Below are positions 43,354 to 51,088 of a stretch of DNA of 64,000 bases, piece by piece. The notes under the pieces were generated by a model. It was not told the DNA's origin. It ran no database searches and was given only the letters and a program-made list of their open reading frames with translations. The first letter of the stretch is position 1; each line of letters starts with the position of its first letter. This DNA is from G963677085 sp963677085. Lineage in GTDB: Bacteria > Planctomycetota > Planctomycetia > Pirellulales > Thermoguttaceae. The DNA is taken from assembly GCA_963677085.2 (NCBI GenBank), contig CAXXFH010000004.1, positions 2,046,001-2,110,000 of the forward strand, read 5' to 3'. The translations under genes were made by a program, and so were the position numbers.

Positions 43354-44505
43354 ATGCACAGTACTTCAGCCGGCTGTGGGCAAGATGTCAACGGCTGCAT
43401 CAAACCAGTTCCTCCGTTAATCGCCGCCTATCAAGCAGGTCGCCTGATAGCGCAGTTCGGTTTCTTCGCCCAACAGGCGTGGCTCGGAATCACGAACCAG
43501 TCGAAAGCCGTGGCCGAAGTATTCGGAAAACTACTTGCTGTCACCGAAGCAATACCGAGCGCTTCTGCCTCCGACAACTTCCTAAAAAAGTCCCTGCGAG
43601 ATCGTTACGACGATTGGGAAGATATGCTCAACTCGGAATGGCTAGCTGAGGGGTTTTTTGACGTGAATCGGACTTTGCGAGACTTGTGGGAAAGAAGTGA
43701 CTTCGACGTGGTACAATTGAAGGAATGCCGATCCTTCGTCGCGCCCGTCATTGATTTGACTGAAAAAATCAGTGAAGCGATCAAGAGTTGCCTTGACGAC
43801 CATGCTAGAAAGGTCTTTGACATTGGTCGTTCTCTGCAAGCTGCGCTTTGTCCAGAAAATATTCATCGCTTCCTCTTTGAGACGACCGCTGAACAGCCAC
43901 CAATGGCATGGGACCCAGCGACTTCTCGCCAGCCTACAGACGATGCCCCGCCCCGCAATCTATTGGCCAACCGCTCGCGACAACCCGGCGAAATAAGACC
44001 TTCAACCGCTTGTCTAAGTGAAGTCCGGCACCACTTACTAGACATTGGAACACTCGACGAACTTATCCAATTGGAAAACGCCAACACGCCACAGACGCGT
44101 GTGGAGACAGTTGGCAGGCTGGCTACAATAATCGAACGTACGCTGCTAAAACAATCGGGCATTTTGGAAAAAACAACTGACGAAGTCTGCAAAAAAACCG
44201 GTTACTTAGGCCTGATCATCTACCCGGATTCCTATGAAGTTGGCCGCGAGGGAATGCCGAATAGGGTGAACCTCGGCGGGCTGCTGCCAACCCAAATTGT
44301 ACTTCTTGTTGCTACGAGGCAGGAAGCACGAACCACGCTGAACGATCTTGGCGGTGTATGGCAAAAGTACGGTCGAGACCAGGCCCCCCAAGACAATACG
44401 ATAAGGACTCAGATGTCAAAAATCAGCGGGAGTCTTCGCTCTCTGGGCGTGCGACTGCGAGCCAAACGAGGAGAGGGCTGGCGTTTTGAATGCGATAGCT
44501 CCTGA
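43354..44505 (+). CDS. Unknown protein with winged-helix-like C-terminus
   Basis: A 383-residue protein without a recognised family. GGGAGATCAAA precedes the ATG. The N-terminal 170 residues look alpha-helical, then comes a Pro/Arg-rich linker (about 175-215). The last 50 residues (IRTQMSKISGSLRSLGVRLR then AKRGEGWRFE) resemble the recognition helix and wing of OmpR-type DNA-binding domains. It lies between the integrase and the DUF1580 gene, so a regulatory or excision role is possible. A+T content looks higher than in flanking core genes. Confidence 0.6.
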   Translation: MHSTSAGCGQDVNGCIKPVPPLIAAYQAGRLIAQFGFFAQQAWLGITNQSKAVAEVFGKLLAVTEAIPSASASDNFLKKSLRDRYDDWEDMLNSEWLAEGFFDVNRTLRDLWERSDFDVVQLKECRSFVAPVIDLTEKISEAIKSCLDDHARKVFDIGRSLQAALCPENIHRFLFETTAEQPPMAWDPATSRQPTDDAPPRNLLANRSRQPGEIRPSTACLSEVRHHLLDIGTLDELIQLENANTPQTRVETVGRLATIIERTLLKQSGILEKTTDEVCKKTGYLGLIIYPDSYEVGREGMPNRVNLGGLLPTQIVLLVATRQEARTTLNDLGGVWQKYGRDQAPQDNTIRTQMSKISGSLRSLGVRLRAKRGEGWRFECDSS

Positions 44506-44713
44506 CCATCCTCAAAGCCATGGTCCGTGAAAACAAAACCTGGGAATTCGCCACTCACCAACCTTGACTTCCAATACAGTCGCTTTCGCCAAAAGAGTGC
44601 CGTTGAGCTTAACTCGCAGGCGACGGTCGATAGTCGAGCATAAAACACGCTTACGAACGCCGTCTCTCTCGTTACTGTTTTCCAGGCAGAGTTGACACTG
44701 ATTTCGCAAGTTA

Positions 44714-44739
44714 AAGTGAGCTGACGCAACGACTCACTT
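44714..44739. promoter_or_regulatory. 7-bp inverted repeat before the DUF1580 gene
   Basis: AAGTGAG and CTCACTT flank 12 bases, ending 20 bases before the ATG at 44759. It could be an operator for the DUF1580 protein or a small leader hairpin. Confidence 0.35.
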
Positions 44740-44758
44740 CTATTTGCGAGGTCACGCA

Positions 44759-45058
44759 ATGATCAACATCGGCCAGGAAACCCTTCTCACCCCCGCCGAG
44801 GCGGCGCGCCGCCTTCCATCTCGCCGCCAAGGACGCCGAGTCCACTCGGCGACTGTCTATCGGTGGATTGCAACGGGGATCAACGGCATCCACCTGGAGG
44901 CGATCCGAATCGGAGGCAGCCTGTTGACGAGCGTCGAAGCTCTACAACGCTTTGCAGAGCGGCTGACGATTTCCCGACACGTAAACGATTCTGACGAATC
45001 GCTCTCTCGTCCTGACGGTCGTCCCAAGGATGAACATTTTTGTTGCGCGAAGAAATGA
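44759..45058 (+). CDS. DUF1580 protein (helix-turn-helix, excisionase-like)
   Basis: A 99-residue protein matching the planctomycete DUF1580 family: LLTPAEAARRLPSRRQGRRV, then SATVYRWIATGINGIHLEA, then GGSLLTSVEALQRF. This is the layout of MerR/excisionase-type DNA-binding proteins, so it may control the genes downstream or act in excision. GAGGTCACGCA gives the ribosome site. First gene of a co-directional set reaching 51817. Confidence 0.78.
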   Translation: MINIGQETLLTPAEAARRLPSRRQGRRVHSATVYRWIATGINGIHLEAIRIGGSLLTSVEALQRFAERLTISRHVNDSDESLSRPDGRPKDEHFCCAKK

Positions 45059-45315
45059 AATGGAACGATACGGCGCTAGTTACCCCACTTTCGCCGTTGC
45101 CCTGGACACGAACGAGATGAGTGTTACATGGAAAACAATCGGGACAATATTATTCCGCCGACGACCCCAGCGAGACAGACGAGCACTTCGCTCGGCTGTC
45201 GGTAGAAGAAGATAATCGTGTCTGTGTGCATCACAAAGATGGGACACCGTGTCCCACACTGCGAGTACCCAATTCTCGGAACCATGCAAAATGGTTTCTA
45301 ACCACCGCACCAGGG

Positions 45316-46563
45316 ATGTCCGACATGTCACCCAACACCACAAACATCACCGCTATCCAATCCGCGGTCGGCCACGCTGCGGAAGAAGACACGGGTAACG
45401 TAACTTTGACGCGCAACGGCCGACAATTGTACATCGATCCGCCGTGCGCGGCCGTCCTTGACGATTTAATTACGATCTGTCATGTAGCCGTCGATGATCC
45501 ATACCACGGTTATCGCTTAGAAAAACAGGCCATCTCGCTTGTCAGTTGTGCCAAAAACGAGCCCAACGTCGGCATTATGGCGGCGGCTGCCGTTCGGCTA
45601 CACGCCGCCGGCTATCGCGTCCATTTTCGTTGCCGGCGGACCGTATATGGACTTCCGCATCCTGACACCTCTTTAATCCCCGGGCGCCGCTGCGACCGAA
45701 CGATGCTTTCACTTCTGCAGGAGTGGCCGGAGGGGATCATTCGTTACCGCGCAGGGCATGTTGAAGTGGCTTGGTTAATCTGGCAGATCTATGTGGCGTA
45801 TCCCGACGCTACGATCGCGATCGTCGAGGAGTCCAGCGAGAGACGACAACAACTGGTTAGTCAGCTGCGAAAAATCGGGGTACAGATCGCCAACGTGGAC
45901 GCGAACCGGTGTCCCCGCCAGGAATGCCGCGTGGTCGCCTCGAGTTGGATCGGCTTGACGCACGGAGAAATCGAAGCAGAGAAACGCGATATCCTGCTGG
46001 TTGCCGACGTCCGGCAGACAGTTAGTCACCGAGGGCAACTGGCATGGTCGATGGTCGAAGCACGATTTCGCCTCTTCGGCCTTCTGACCGAGGCGTGCCA
46101 ACTGTCACCCTTGCAGCGCGATTTAATCGCCGCCACGTTCGGCTTCGTCGACGTACATATTCCTGCCCATGGCCATACTGTTCGGCCGGTACGCGTTGTT
46201 TGGTGGCCCTTTCGCGGTGGAGAAGCCATACCGTTTGTGGCCGACGATCTGTGCGTGAAAAAGAAAGGCGTTTGGTACAACCACTGCCACAATCGCCACA
46301 TCGCGAAGCTTGCCCAGGCCATCAGGGAAAACGATGCCAAATGGCTGGAAGCCGAGGTCCCCCAGGCCGCCTCCGCAATCGACAGCATGGGTACCAGAAG
46401 AACGGCCATCCTCGTCGAGGGCGTAGACCATGCTCTCGCGCTCGCCACGATGTTGCCCCATTGGCCGATCGTCACCGCGCCGGAGGTCTGCTGCGCGGGA
46501 ATGGATCGGCGACAGCGTCGCCTGCTTGCTGATCGCCGCGCGGCGTGGTGGGACGGCGAGTAG
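45316..46563 (+). CDS. Degenerate SF2-helicase-like protein, ends at in-frame TAG
   Basis: A 415-residue product as read to the first stop. Helicase-like layout is inferred: ATIAIVEESSERRQQLVSQL resembles motif Ia, ECRVVASSWIGLTHGE motif Ic, and RTAILVEGVDHALALATMLP the start of domain 2. Walker A (GxGKT) and DEAH are not found: YRAGHVEVAW and ILLVADVRQ stand in their places. The same frame continues as clear protein for 99 codons after TAG (see 46564). The start is uncertain: ATG 45316, ATG 45325, or GTG 45121. Lies directly before the reverse transcriptase gene. Confidence 0.55.
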   Translation: MSDMSPNTTNITAIQSAVGHAAEEDTGNVTLTRNGRQLYIDPPCAAVLDDLITICHVAVDDPYHGYRLEKQAISLVSCAKNEPNVGIMAAAAVRLHAAGYRVHFRCRRTVYGLPHPDTSLIPGRRCDRTMLSLLQEWPEGIIRYRAGHVEVAWLIWQIYVAYPDATIAIVEESSERRQQLVSQLRKIGVQIANVDANRCPRQECRVVASSWIGLTHGEIEAEKRDILLVADVRQTVSHRGQLAWSMVEARFRLFGLLTEACQLSPLQRDLIAATFGFVDVHIPAHGHTVRPVRVVWWPFRGGEAIPFVADDLCVKKKGVWYNHCHNRHIAKLAQAIRENDAKWLEAEVPQAASAIDSMGTRRTAILVEGVDHALALATMLPHWPIVTAPEVCCAGMDRRQRRLLADRRAAWWDGE

Positions 46564-46863
46564 GCAATTATTACCGCCCAGGGCGTAAAAAACGCTGACC
46601 TGACTGGCGTAGACATCGCAATCTGGGCCGGCGCAGGCGTTGGACTTCCCCCAATTCAAAACGGCCAGTTGGCCGTGCGTTTTAACCAGGAAAAACCACT
46701 ACTCGTTATCGACCTCAACGACCGGCGTCATCCGCTACTCCGCCGTCAGACTCATCGACGGCGGCAAGAATACGCACAACACGGTTGGGTCGCGCCGGCA
46801 GCAAACCCCCACGTGGTCAGAGTGAGGCAGTTCCTCGCCCTGCGGCCCAGGAGGACACCATGA
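46564..46863 (+). pseudogene. In-frame continuation of the helicase-like gene past TAG
   Basis: After the TAG at 46561-46563 the same frame reads 99 protein-like codons. It begins AIITAQGVKNADLTGVDIAI, close to helicase motif V, and ends in a basic tail before TGA at 46861-46863. That TGA overlaps the ATG of the reverse transcriptase gene (ATGA). The overlap indicates that the original gene ended here and that TAG interrupts it. Either a nonsense mutation, a sequencing error or stop readthrough. Confidence 0.6.
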
Positions 46864-48173
46864 GCATCGGTTATTCGTCAACCCGTCGATATGTGTTCGC
46901 TCGCGAGTTCTATCGTTCTCGCCGCCAGCGAGCCAAGTGCTGCAATCATCGCGGCCGTGCCGATACGGGCCGCCGTGACGGCAACAAGAGGCCGACAATT
47001 TATCACGCATTGTCACTCGCCGATGTGGCGCTGGACAAAATCATTTCTCCCGAGAATCTCCTACTGGTCAGCGAACGTCTTCGTCGCGAAGGAGGCCAGG
47101 CGCCGGGAAGCGACGGCCTCCGTTATTGCGACTTCAGCAAAACAGAAATGGCCGCAGTCCTTCGCCACGTCAGTCAGGCGATTCGCGACGGACGCTACCG
47201 GCCACACCCCACTCGGCACATACGGTTACCGAAGCCGAGCGGACGAGGCTACCGCGAGTTGTGCCTGCCGACGATCGTCGACCGCATTGTCGCCGGCGCG
47301 GTTTCCGAGGCCCTGACCCTCGCCTTCGACGTGATCTTCGGCGAACACGTCCACGGATTTCGCTCTGGTCGAGGCGTTTGGACGATGCTTCGGGCCATGG
47401 AAGAAGCCATGCGGGAGACGAACTCTTGGTACGTGTACGAGGGTGACATCCGCAACTGCTTTCCCTCGGTGCGGATCGATCTCACGCTTGCGGCGTATCG
47501 GGCATACATCGCCGATCCGAGTGTCCTGGATCTGATCGAACGTATCTTGCGGGGCTACGAGGGACAACGGCACGAAGTGAGACTGGATCAGGGCAATCCC
47601 CTCTCCCCGTTGTCGCTCAACGTGTTGTTGCATCATTGGCTCGACCGGCCTTTATCCGCCGGCGAGCACCATCCGCTTCCGTTTCGGTATGCCGATAACA
47701 TCGGCATAGTGAGCAGAAGCGCGTCCGAAGGCCGACGAACCATGCGTGAGACCCAGCAGCGTCTCGAAGACGCCGAACTGGATCTCAAGGGAGAAGACGG
47801 ACCACCGAGCAACCTTCGCCGCGAAGGGGCCCAGACAGAAATATTGGGAACCACCCTCAGCAAAGTTGACAACGTGATCCGAGTTCTACCCGGCGAAAAC
47901 GCATGGGCAAAGCTATCCCACAGCCTCCAAAGGGCCCACGGTGCGCCGCACCCAGCAAAAAGGGCGGAAGAGGCCGTACGGGGATGGCTCAACGCACTCG
48001 CCGGAACCTTCGAGTGCGCGGAGATCGGAGAAAACCTTAAAAGGGTATGTCGAGTGGCCTCCCGTCTGGGATTCCGCGAGATGCTGTCGCGAAGGAACGA
48101 GCTGGAGAGACACCTCCAGCGGGACATCCATAGATGGCAGCGTCAGCGGGATGAAGTAATAGAGGGTCGCTAG
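46860..48173 (+). CDS. Reverse transcriptase, group II-intron-like, YADN motif
   Basis: A 437-residue RNA-directed DNA polymerase-type protein. Motifs in order: GSDGLRY (83-89), HIRLPKPSGRGYRELCLPT (120-138), VHGFRSGRG (164-172), motif A YEGDIRNCFPSV with Asp196, motif B QGNPLSP (244-250), motif C YADN (277-280) where YxDD is usual. No maturase-like or HNH endonuclease domain is visible after the thumb. Thus a free-standing group II-like enzyme, not an intron product. It is not DGR-like, since motif B is QGNPLSP rather than the GxxxSQ form. GGAGGACACC precedes the ATG, which overlaps the upstream frame. Confidence 0.85.
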   Translation: MSIGYSSTRRYVFAREFYRSRRQRAKCCNHRGRADTGRRDGNKRPTIYHALSLADVALDKIISPENLLLVSERLRREGGQAPGSDGLRYCDFSKTEMAAVLRHVSQAIRDGRYRPHPTRHIRLPKPSGRGYRELCLPTIVDRIVAGAVSEALTLAFDVIFGEHVHGFRSGRGVWTMLRAMEEAMRETNSWYVYEGDIRNCFPSVRIDLTLAAYRAYIADPSVLDLIERILRGYEGQRHEVRLDQGNPLSPLSLNVLLHHWLDRPLSAGEHHPLPFRYADNIGIVSRSASEGRRTMRETQQRLEDAELDLKGEDGPPSNLRREGAQTEILGTTLSKVDNVIRVLPGENAWAKLSHSLQRAHGAPHPAKRAEEAVRGWLNALAGTFECAEIGENLKRVCRVASRLGFREMLSRRNELERHLQRDIHRWQRQRDEVIEGR

Positions 48174-48190
48174 ATGGCATACTTCTTCTC

Positions 48191-48331
48191 CGTGCTCCGC
48201 ACGTGCATCGTCCGCTCGCGTACAGCGAGCGAGGCTGACCGCCTCGGGAGTGCTAGCTCCCGGGGCGGATCGGCTCCCGTTTGAACAGTTTTGATAGGCC
48301 CAGCCTGGTGCGGGGCAACCTCCCGCACCAG
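48191..48331 (+). ncRNA. Structured leader: four strong hairpins after the RT gene
   Basis: Within 141 bases just after the reverse transcriptase stop: CGTGC/GCACG (48191-48203), CGCTCGC/GCGAGCG (48213-48231), a 12-bp stem CCGCCTCGGGAG/CTCCCGGGGCGG with one G-U (48239-48268), and a 10-bp stem CTGGTGCGGG/CCCGCACCAG (48305-48331). No T-run follows, so not simply a terminator. It could be an RNA used by the reverse transcriptase or a leader of the gene at 48437. Transcription and boundaries are unknown. Confidence 0.45.
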
Positions 48332-48436
48332 CCAGGCGACTTGGTCGACGCGGTGTTCGGCCAGAATGCGAAAGGTCGAAAAGCAGAAGAAACAGCCCCA
48401 TCATGTCGGCGGGGCGCAGCCAGAAAGGAAAGTGCA

Positions 48437-49189
48437 ATGGCAGAGTTCAAAACCAAGAAAGCAGCACGAGCAGCCGAACTGAAGACGGCTAAAGAGTGGT
48501 TTTCGCATTACCCCGCGATGGTGCCCAAGCGTGATGCCACGGGCGTGGCGGTAAAAGGCGAGAGTTTCTTTTTTGTGGAAGAATGCGAAGAGGTGCTTTC
48601 CGCCACGGGCGCCGGCGCACGTGGCCTAATAGTACCAAGGGATGCCGAACCGGTTGGTGAAAAGTTCCGCGGAAGACCCACGGCAGTGTATTATGACGTG
48701 TATCGCCTTTCCGACTGTACAGCCAAACGTGTGATCACCAAACGACCGCCCCGGGCAATCGACCTGCTGTTGGCTATCTTCACAGTCACGAAGGCTGCCA
48801 AACGCTATCGCGACGCCGCTTTCGCACATTATCGGGCCGATAGGCACGGATTCGCGACTCATGCCCAAAGGACCAAGGAGAATTTATATCGCCTGAAAGA
48901 CCGTGGCATTGCCCAAGCCTACCAGGAAGGTCGTCTGAGTTTTGAAGGAATCTATCATCGCCTGGGGCTCTACCGCGGCGATGGTTACTGCTTTCACTCT
49001 ACTATTATTCCCCGGGATCGAATGGATGCCGAGGCTTTGGACGAACAAGAGTGGATACACATCGTGGCATCGCCAAAAGGCTCGCGCGAAGGAAGACTGA
49101 AGGACGCGAAGCACACACTTTCGTCGCTGTCGGATCAGACGGGAGATTTTGATCGGTGCCCCGCCCCAGGCATGGACTACGACGATTAA
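48437..49189 (+). CDS. Unknown protein downstream of RT
   Basis: A 250-residue soluble protein not recognised. AAAGGAAAGTGCA gives the start at 48437. The N-terminus is Lys/Ala-rich (AEFKTKKAARAAELKTAKEW). The middle (AIDLLLAIFTVTKAAKRYRD) looks helical, and LYRLKDRGIAQAYQEGRLSF suggests a basic helix-rich nucleic-acid-binding part. There is no catalytic motif. It follows the hairpin region after the reverse transcriptase and may be its partner. Confidence 0.65.
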   Translation: MAEFKTKKAARAAELKTAKEWFSHYPAMVPKRDATGVAVKGESFFFVEECEEVLSATGAGARGLIVPRDAEPVGEKFRGRPTAVYYDVYRLSDCTAKRVITKRPPRAIDLLLAIFTVTKAAKRYRDAAFAHYRADRHGFATHAQRTKENLYRLKDRGIAQAYQEGRLSFEGIYHRLGLYRGDGYCFHSTIIPRDRMDAEALDEQEWIHIVASPKGSREGRLKDAKHTLSSLSDQTGDFDRCPAPGMDYDD

Positions 49190-49221
49190 CACCTGCACGG
49201 TGCATGAAGGAGAAAAACGAC

Positions 49222-49251
49222 CGCCGGAGCCTGCAGTTGCAGGCTCCGGCG
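49222..49251. promoter_or_regulatory. Perfect 14-bp palindrome between unknown genes
   Basis: CGCCGGAGCCTGCA, then GT, then the exact complement. It lies 32 bases after one gene and about 50 bases before the next start, without a T-run. Possible RNA hairpin, attenuator or protein-binding site. Confidence 0.5.
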
Positions 49252-49302
49252 ATCAGAATGCATCATCTTCTACTTGGCCCTCCATTTTTCACGATAAATC
49301 CT

Positions 49303-50145
49303 ATGGCCACACCATCACTTCGGCATTGTTCCCGTCAGGATCTCGTGCCTACCCCCGACTGGCGTTGGCGGCGTGCGTGCTATCTCGTCGCACACCATCG
49401 CCACGCCACGCCAAAACGTGAAGATCCGCCGACGTTACGTGCTGTACGTTTTCTTCGTGCGGCCAAAAAGCTCTGCAGCGAGTGGGGCTATGCGCGGCTC
49501 GCCCAGCGGGAGCCGGACCTTGTTGCCGCGCTGCAACTTCACTTCCGCGGCGAACGGACGCTCGAACTGCATGCCCGGGTGCTTGCGCGGCAGAGCTCGA
49601 AAGAAATCGCAGACATCATGTCGCTGCCGACGGCTGTCGTGCAAACCTACTTGGACCTCTTCTTCGACGTGGCCCAACGTCTGCACGCCACGTTTTATGT
49701 TACCCACGTCGTGGCGGGCGTCCGGCCAACGGGTCCCGCAACCGCCGAAACGATGATGCTGCTGGCCGCCTACCACCACGGTCCGCACGTGATAGCACCG
49801 TGGTTGGATTACTTTGCCCATGCCTTCGAGTACCACGACCTCACTACACCGGTCGGCCGGCGGCGCGAATCGATCGAGTTGTTTCTGGCTGCCCAAAACC
49901 TGCCGGATGATGCCGCCACACGGCAAAAACTCGTCAAATTATCTCCGTACGTGTTCACCACCGCCCCATTTCTTTGTCACGGTCGCTCTGCCGCGGAATG
50001 CTTCGCCGACCGCGCGGCCGAGATCGTCGGTAACTTGCCATGGTATTCTCGGGACGATGACGCACACGTCGTCGAGATGGTTACGAAGTTGTCCAAACAG
50101 GACTTGGTCGACTTCTTTCGAGCTCTAATTGCGCAAGCGGCGTAA
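49303..50145 (+). CDS. Unknown protein with HTH-like segment
   Basis: A 280-residue protein not recognised. SSKEIADIMSLPTAVVQTYL at about residues 98-117 looks like a sigma/LuxR-type helix-turn-helix, followed by a mostly helical C-terminal half with several Trp and His residues. The ATG at 49303 lacks a ribosome site; an upstream ATG at 49258 is possible. It belongs to the co-directional island set. Confidence 0.6.
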   Translation: MATPSLRHCSRQDLVPTPDWRWRRACYLVAHHRHATPKREDPPTLRAVRFLRAAKKLCSEWGYARLAQREPDLVAALQLHFRGERTLELHARVLARQSSKEIADIMSLPTAVVQTYLDLFFDVAQRLHATFYVTHVVAGVRPTGPATAETMMLLAAYHHGPHVIAPWLDYFAHAFEYHDLTTPVGRRRESIELFLAAQNLPDDAATRQKLVKLSPYVFTTAPFLCHGRSAAECFADRAAEIVGNLPWYSRDDDAHVVEMVTKLSKQDLVDFFRALIAQAA

Positions 50146-50217
50146 CGCGGGCAATTGTCGCGAGTCGTTTGTCGCACATTTTTCAAAGCCACGAAATTTG
50201 TAGCACAACACAAAAAA

Positions 50218-51048
50218 ATGGCCTGGGAACGCCGCCGATCCAGAAAGAGTTATTATTACCGCACGTGCCGCGACGCCGACGGCGTTGTCAAAAAGTCCTA
50301 CCTGGGCAGCGCCGCCGATCCGGTCACGCAGATCCTCGCGCGCGTAGACCACCTGAGCCGTGCCGAGAAAACGGCCGTTTCCGCCGACGAACGCGTCGAA
50401 CAACAAGAATACGTAGTCTTGTTGGACCCGTTGGAGGCGTTTCAGCGGGAAATCGACCGGATGACCTTCGCGGCGAAGTTGGCCACCAAATCGATCCGTC
50501 GCGCAAAAAAACGAGAAGGAATCACCATGGAATCAAGACAAAAAAACGGCAGCCGTCGCCCGCCAACGCATGAGGAGTTCGACGAACTCGTCCAGCGCGC
50601 CAAACGCGACGATGGCCAGGCCCGCGCGGAACTGCGCACGATACTGGCCGAATATCCCAAAATCCAGCAGCCCATTGCCGATCTCGCCGGCCATGTCGAG
50701 AACTCGCTGATCCGGCTCATCGCCAATGCAGAGCCTGCGATAGAACAATCGCTACGGATCCGGGTGCAACGGATGCGTGAGGAGCTTGTCGTGGCGCACG
50801 ACGCGTTGGAGGCGAAGTTGCTCGCCGAACAAGTCATTGCCGGCTGGCTCAATGTCAATTACCTGCAAATGGCCGCCGCCCAGCCTCGCACGCGACGGAC
50901 GACGGCCGACTTTTGGCAACGTCAACTCGACCGCGCCCAGCGTCGGTACCTGAAGGCGATCGCGGCGCTGATGAAGCTGCGTGGCGGCAAGGCCGTCGAG
51001 CCGAACGAATCGGTGTTGCATTGCCGCGCCGATTCGTCTAATCCATAG
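50218..51048 (+). CDS. Island-type hypothetical protein (MAWERR..YYYR start)
   Basis: A 276-residue protein. The N-terminus AWERRRSRKSYYYRTCRDAD then KKSYLGS matches a type of unnamed protein I associate with plasmids and integrative elements in several phyla. A basic segment (KLATKSIRRAKKREG) leads to a helical domain: AELRTILAEYPKIQQPIADL, then AGHVENSLIRLI. That domain recurs in the next gene, so the two are partial paralogues. No enzyme motif. Confidence 0.65.
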   Translation: MAWERRRSRKSYYYRTCRDADGVVKKSYLGSAADPVTQILARVDHLSRAEKTAVSADERVEQQEYVVLLDPLEAFQREIDRMTFAAKLATKSIRRAKKREGITMESRQKNGSRRPPTHEEFDELVQRAKRDDGQARAELRTILAEYPKIQQPIADLAGHVENSLIRLIANAEPAIEQSLRIRVQRMREELVVAHDALEAKLLAEQVIAGWLNVNYLQMAAAQPRTRRTTADFWQRQLDRAQRRYLKAIAALMKLRGGKAVEPNESVLHCRADSSNP

Positions 51049-51088
51049 GCCGGTGAACTTTCATTTCCACAGTCTGTGAGGTTTAGTT

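Noticed and set aside
46860..48436. Diversity-generating retroelement or complete group II intron
   Set aside because: Motif B is QGNPLSP rather than the DGR form, no template/variable repeat pair was seen, and neither a maturase domain nor a domain V-like sequence with flanking exon junctions was found.
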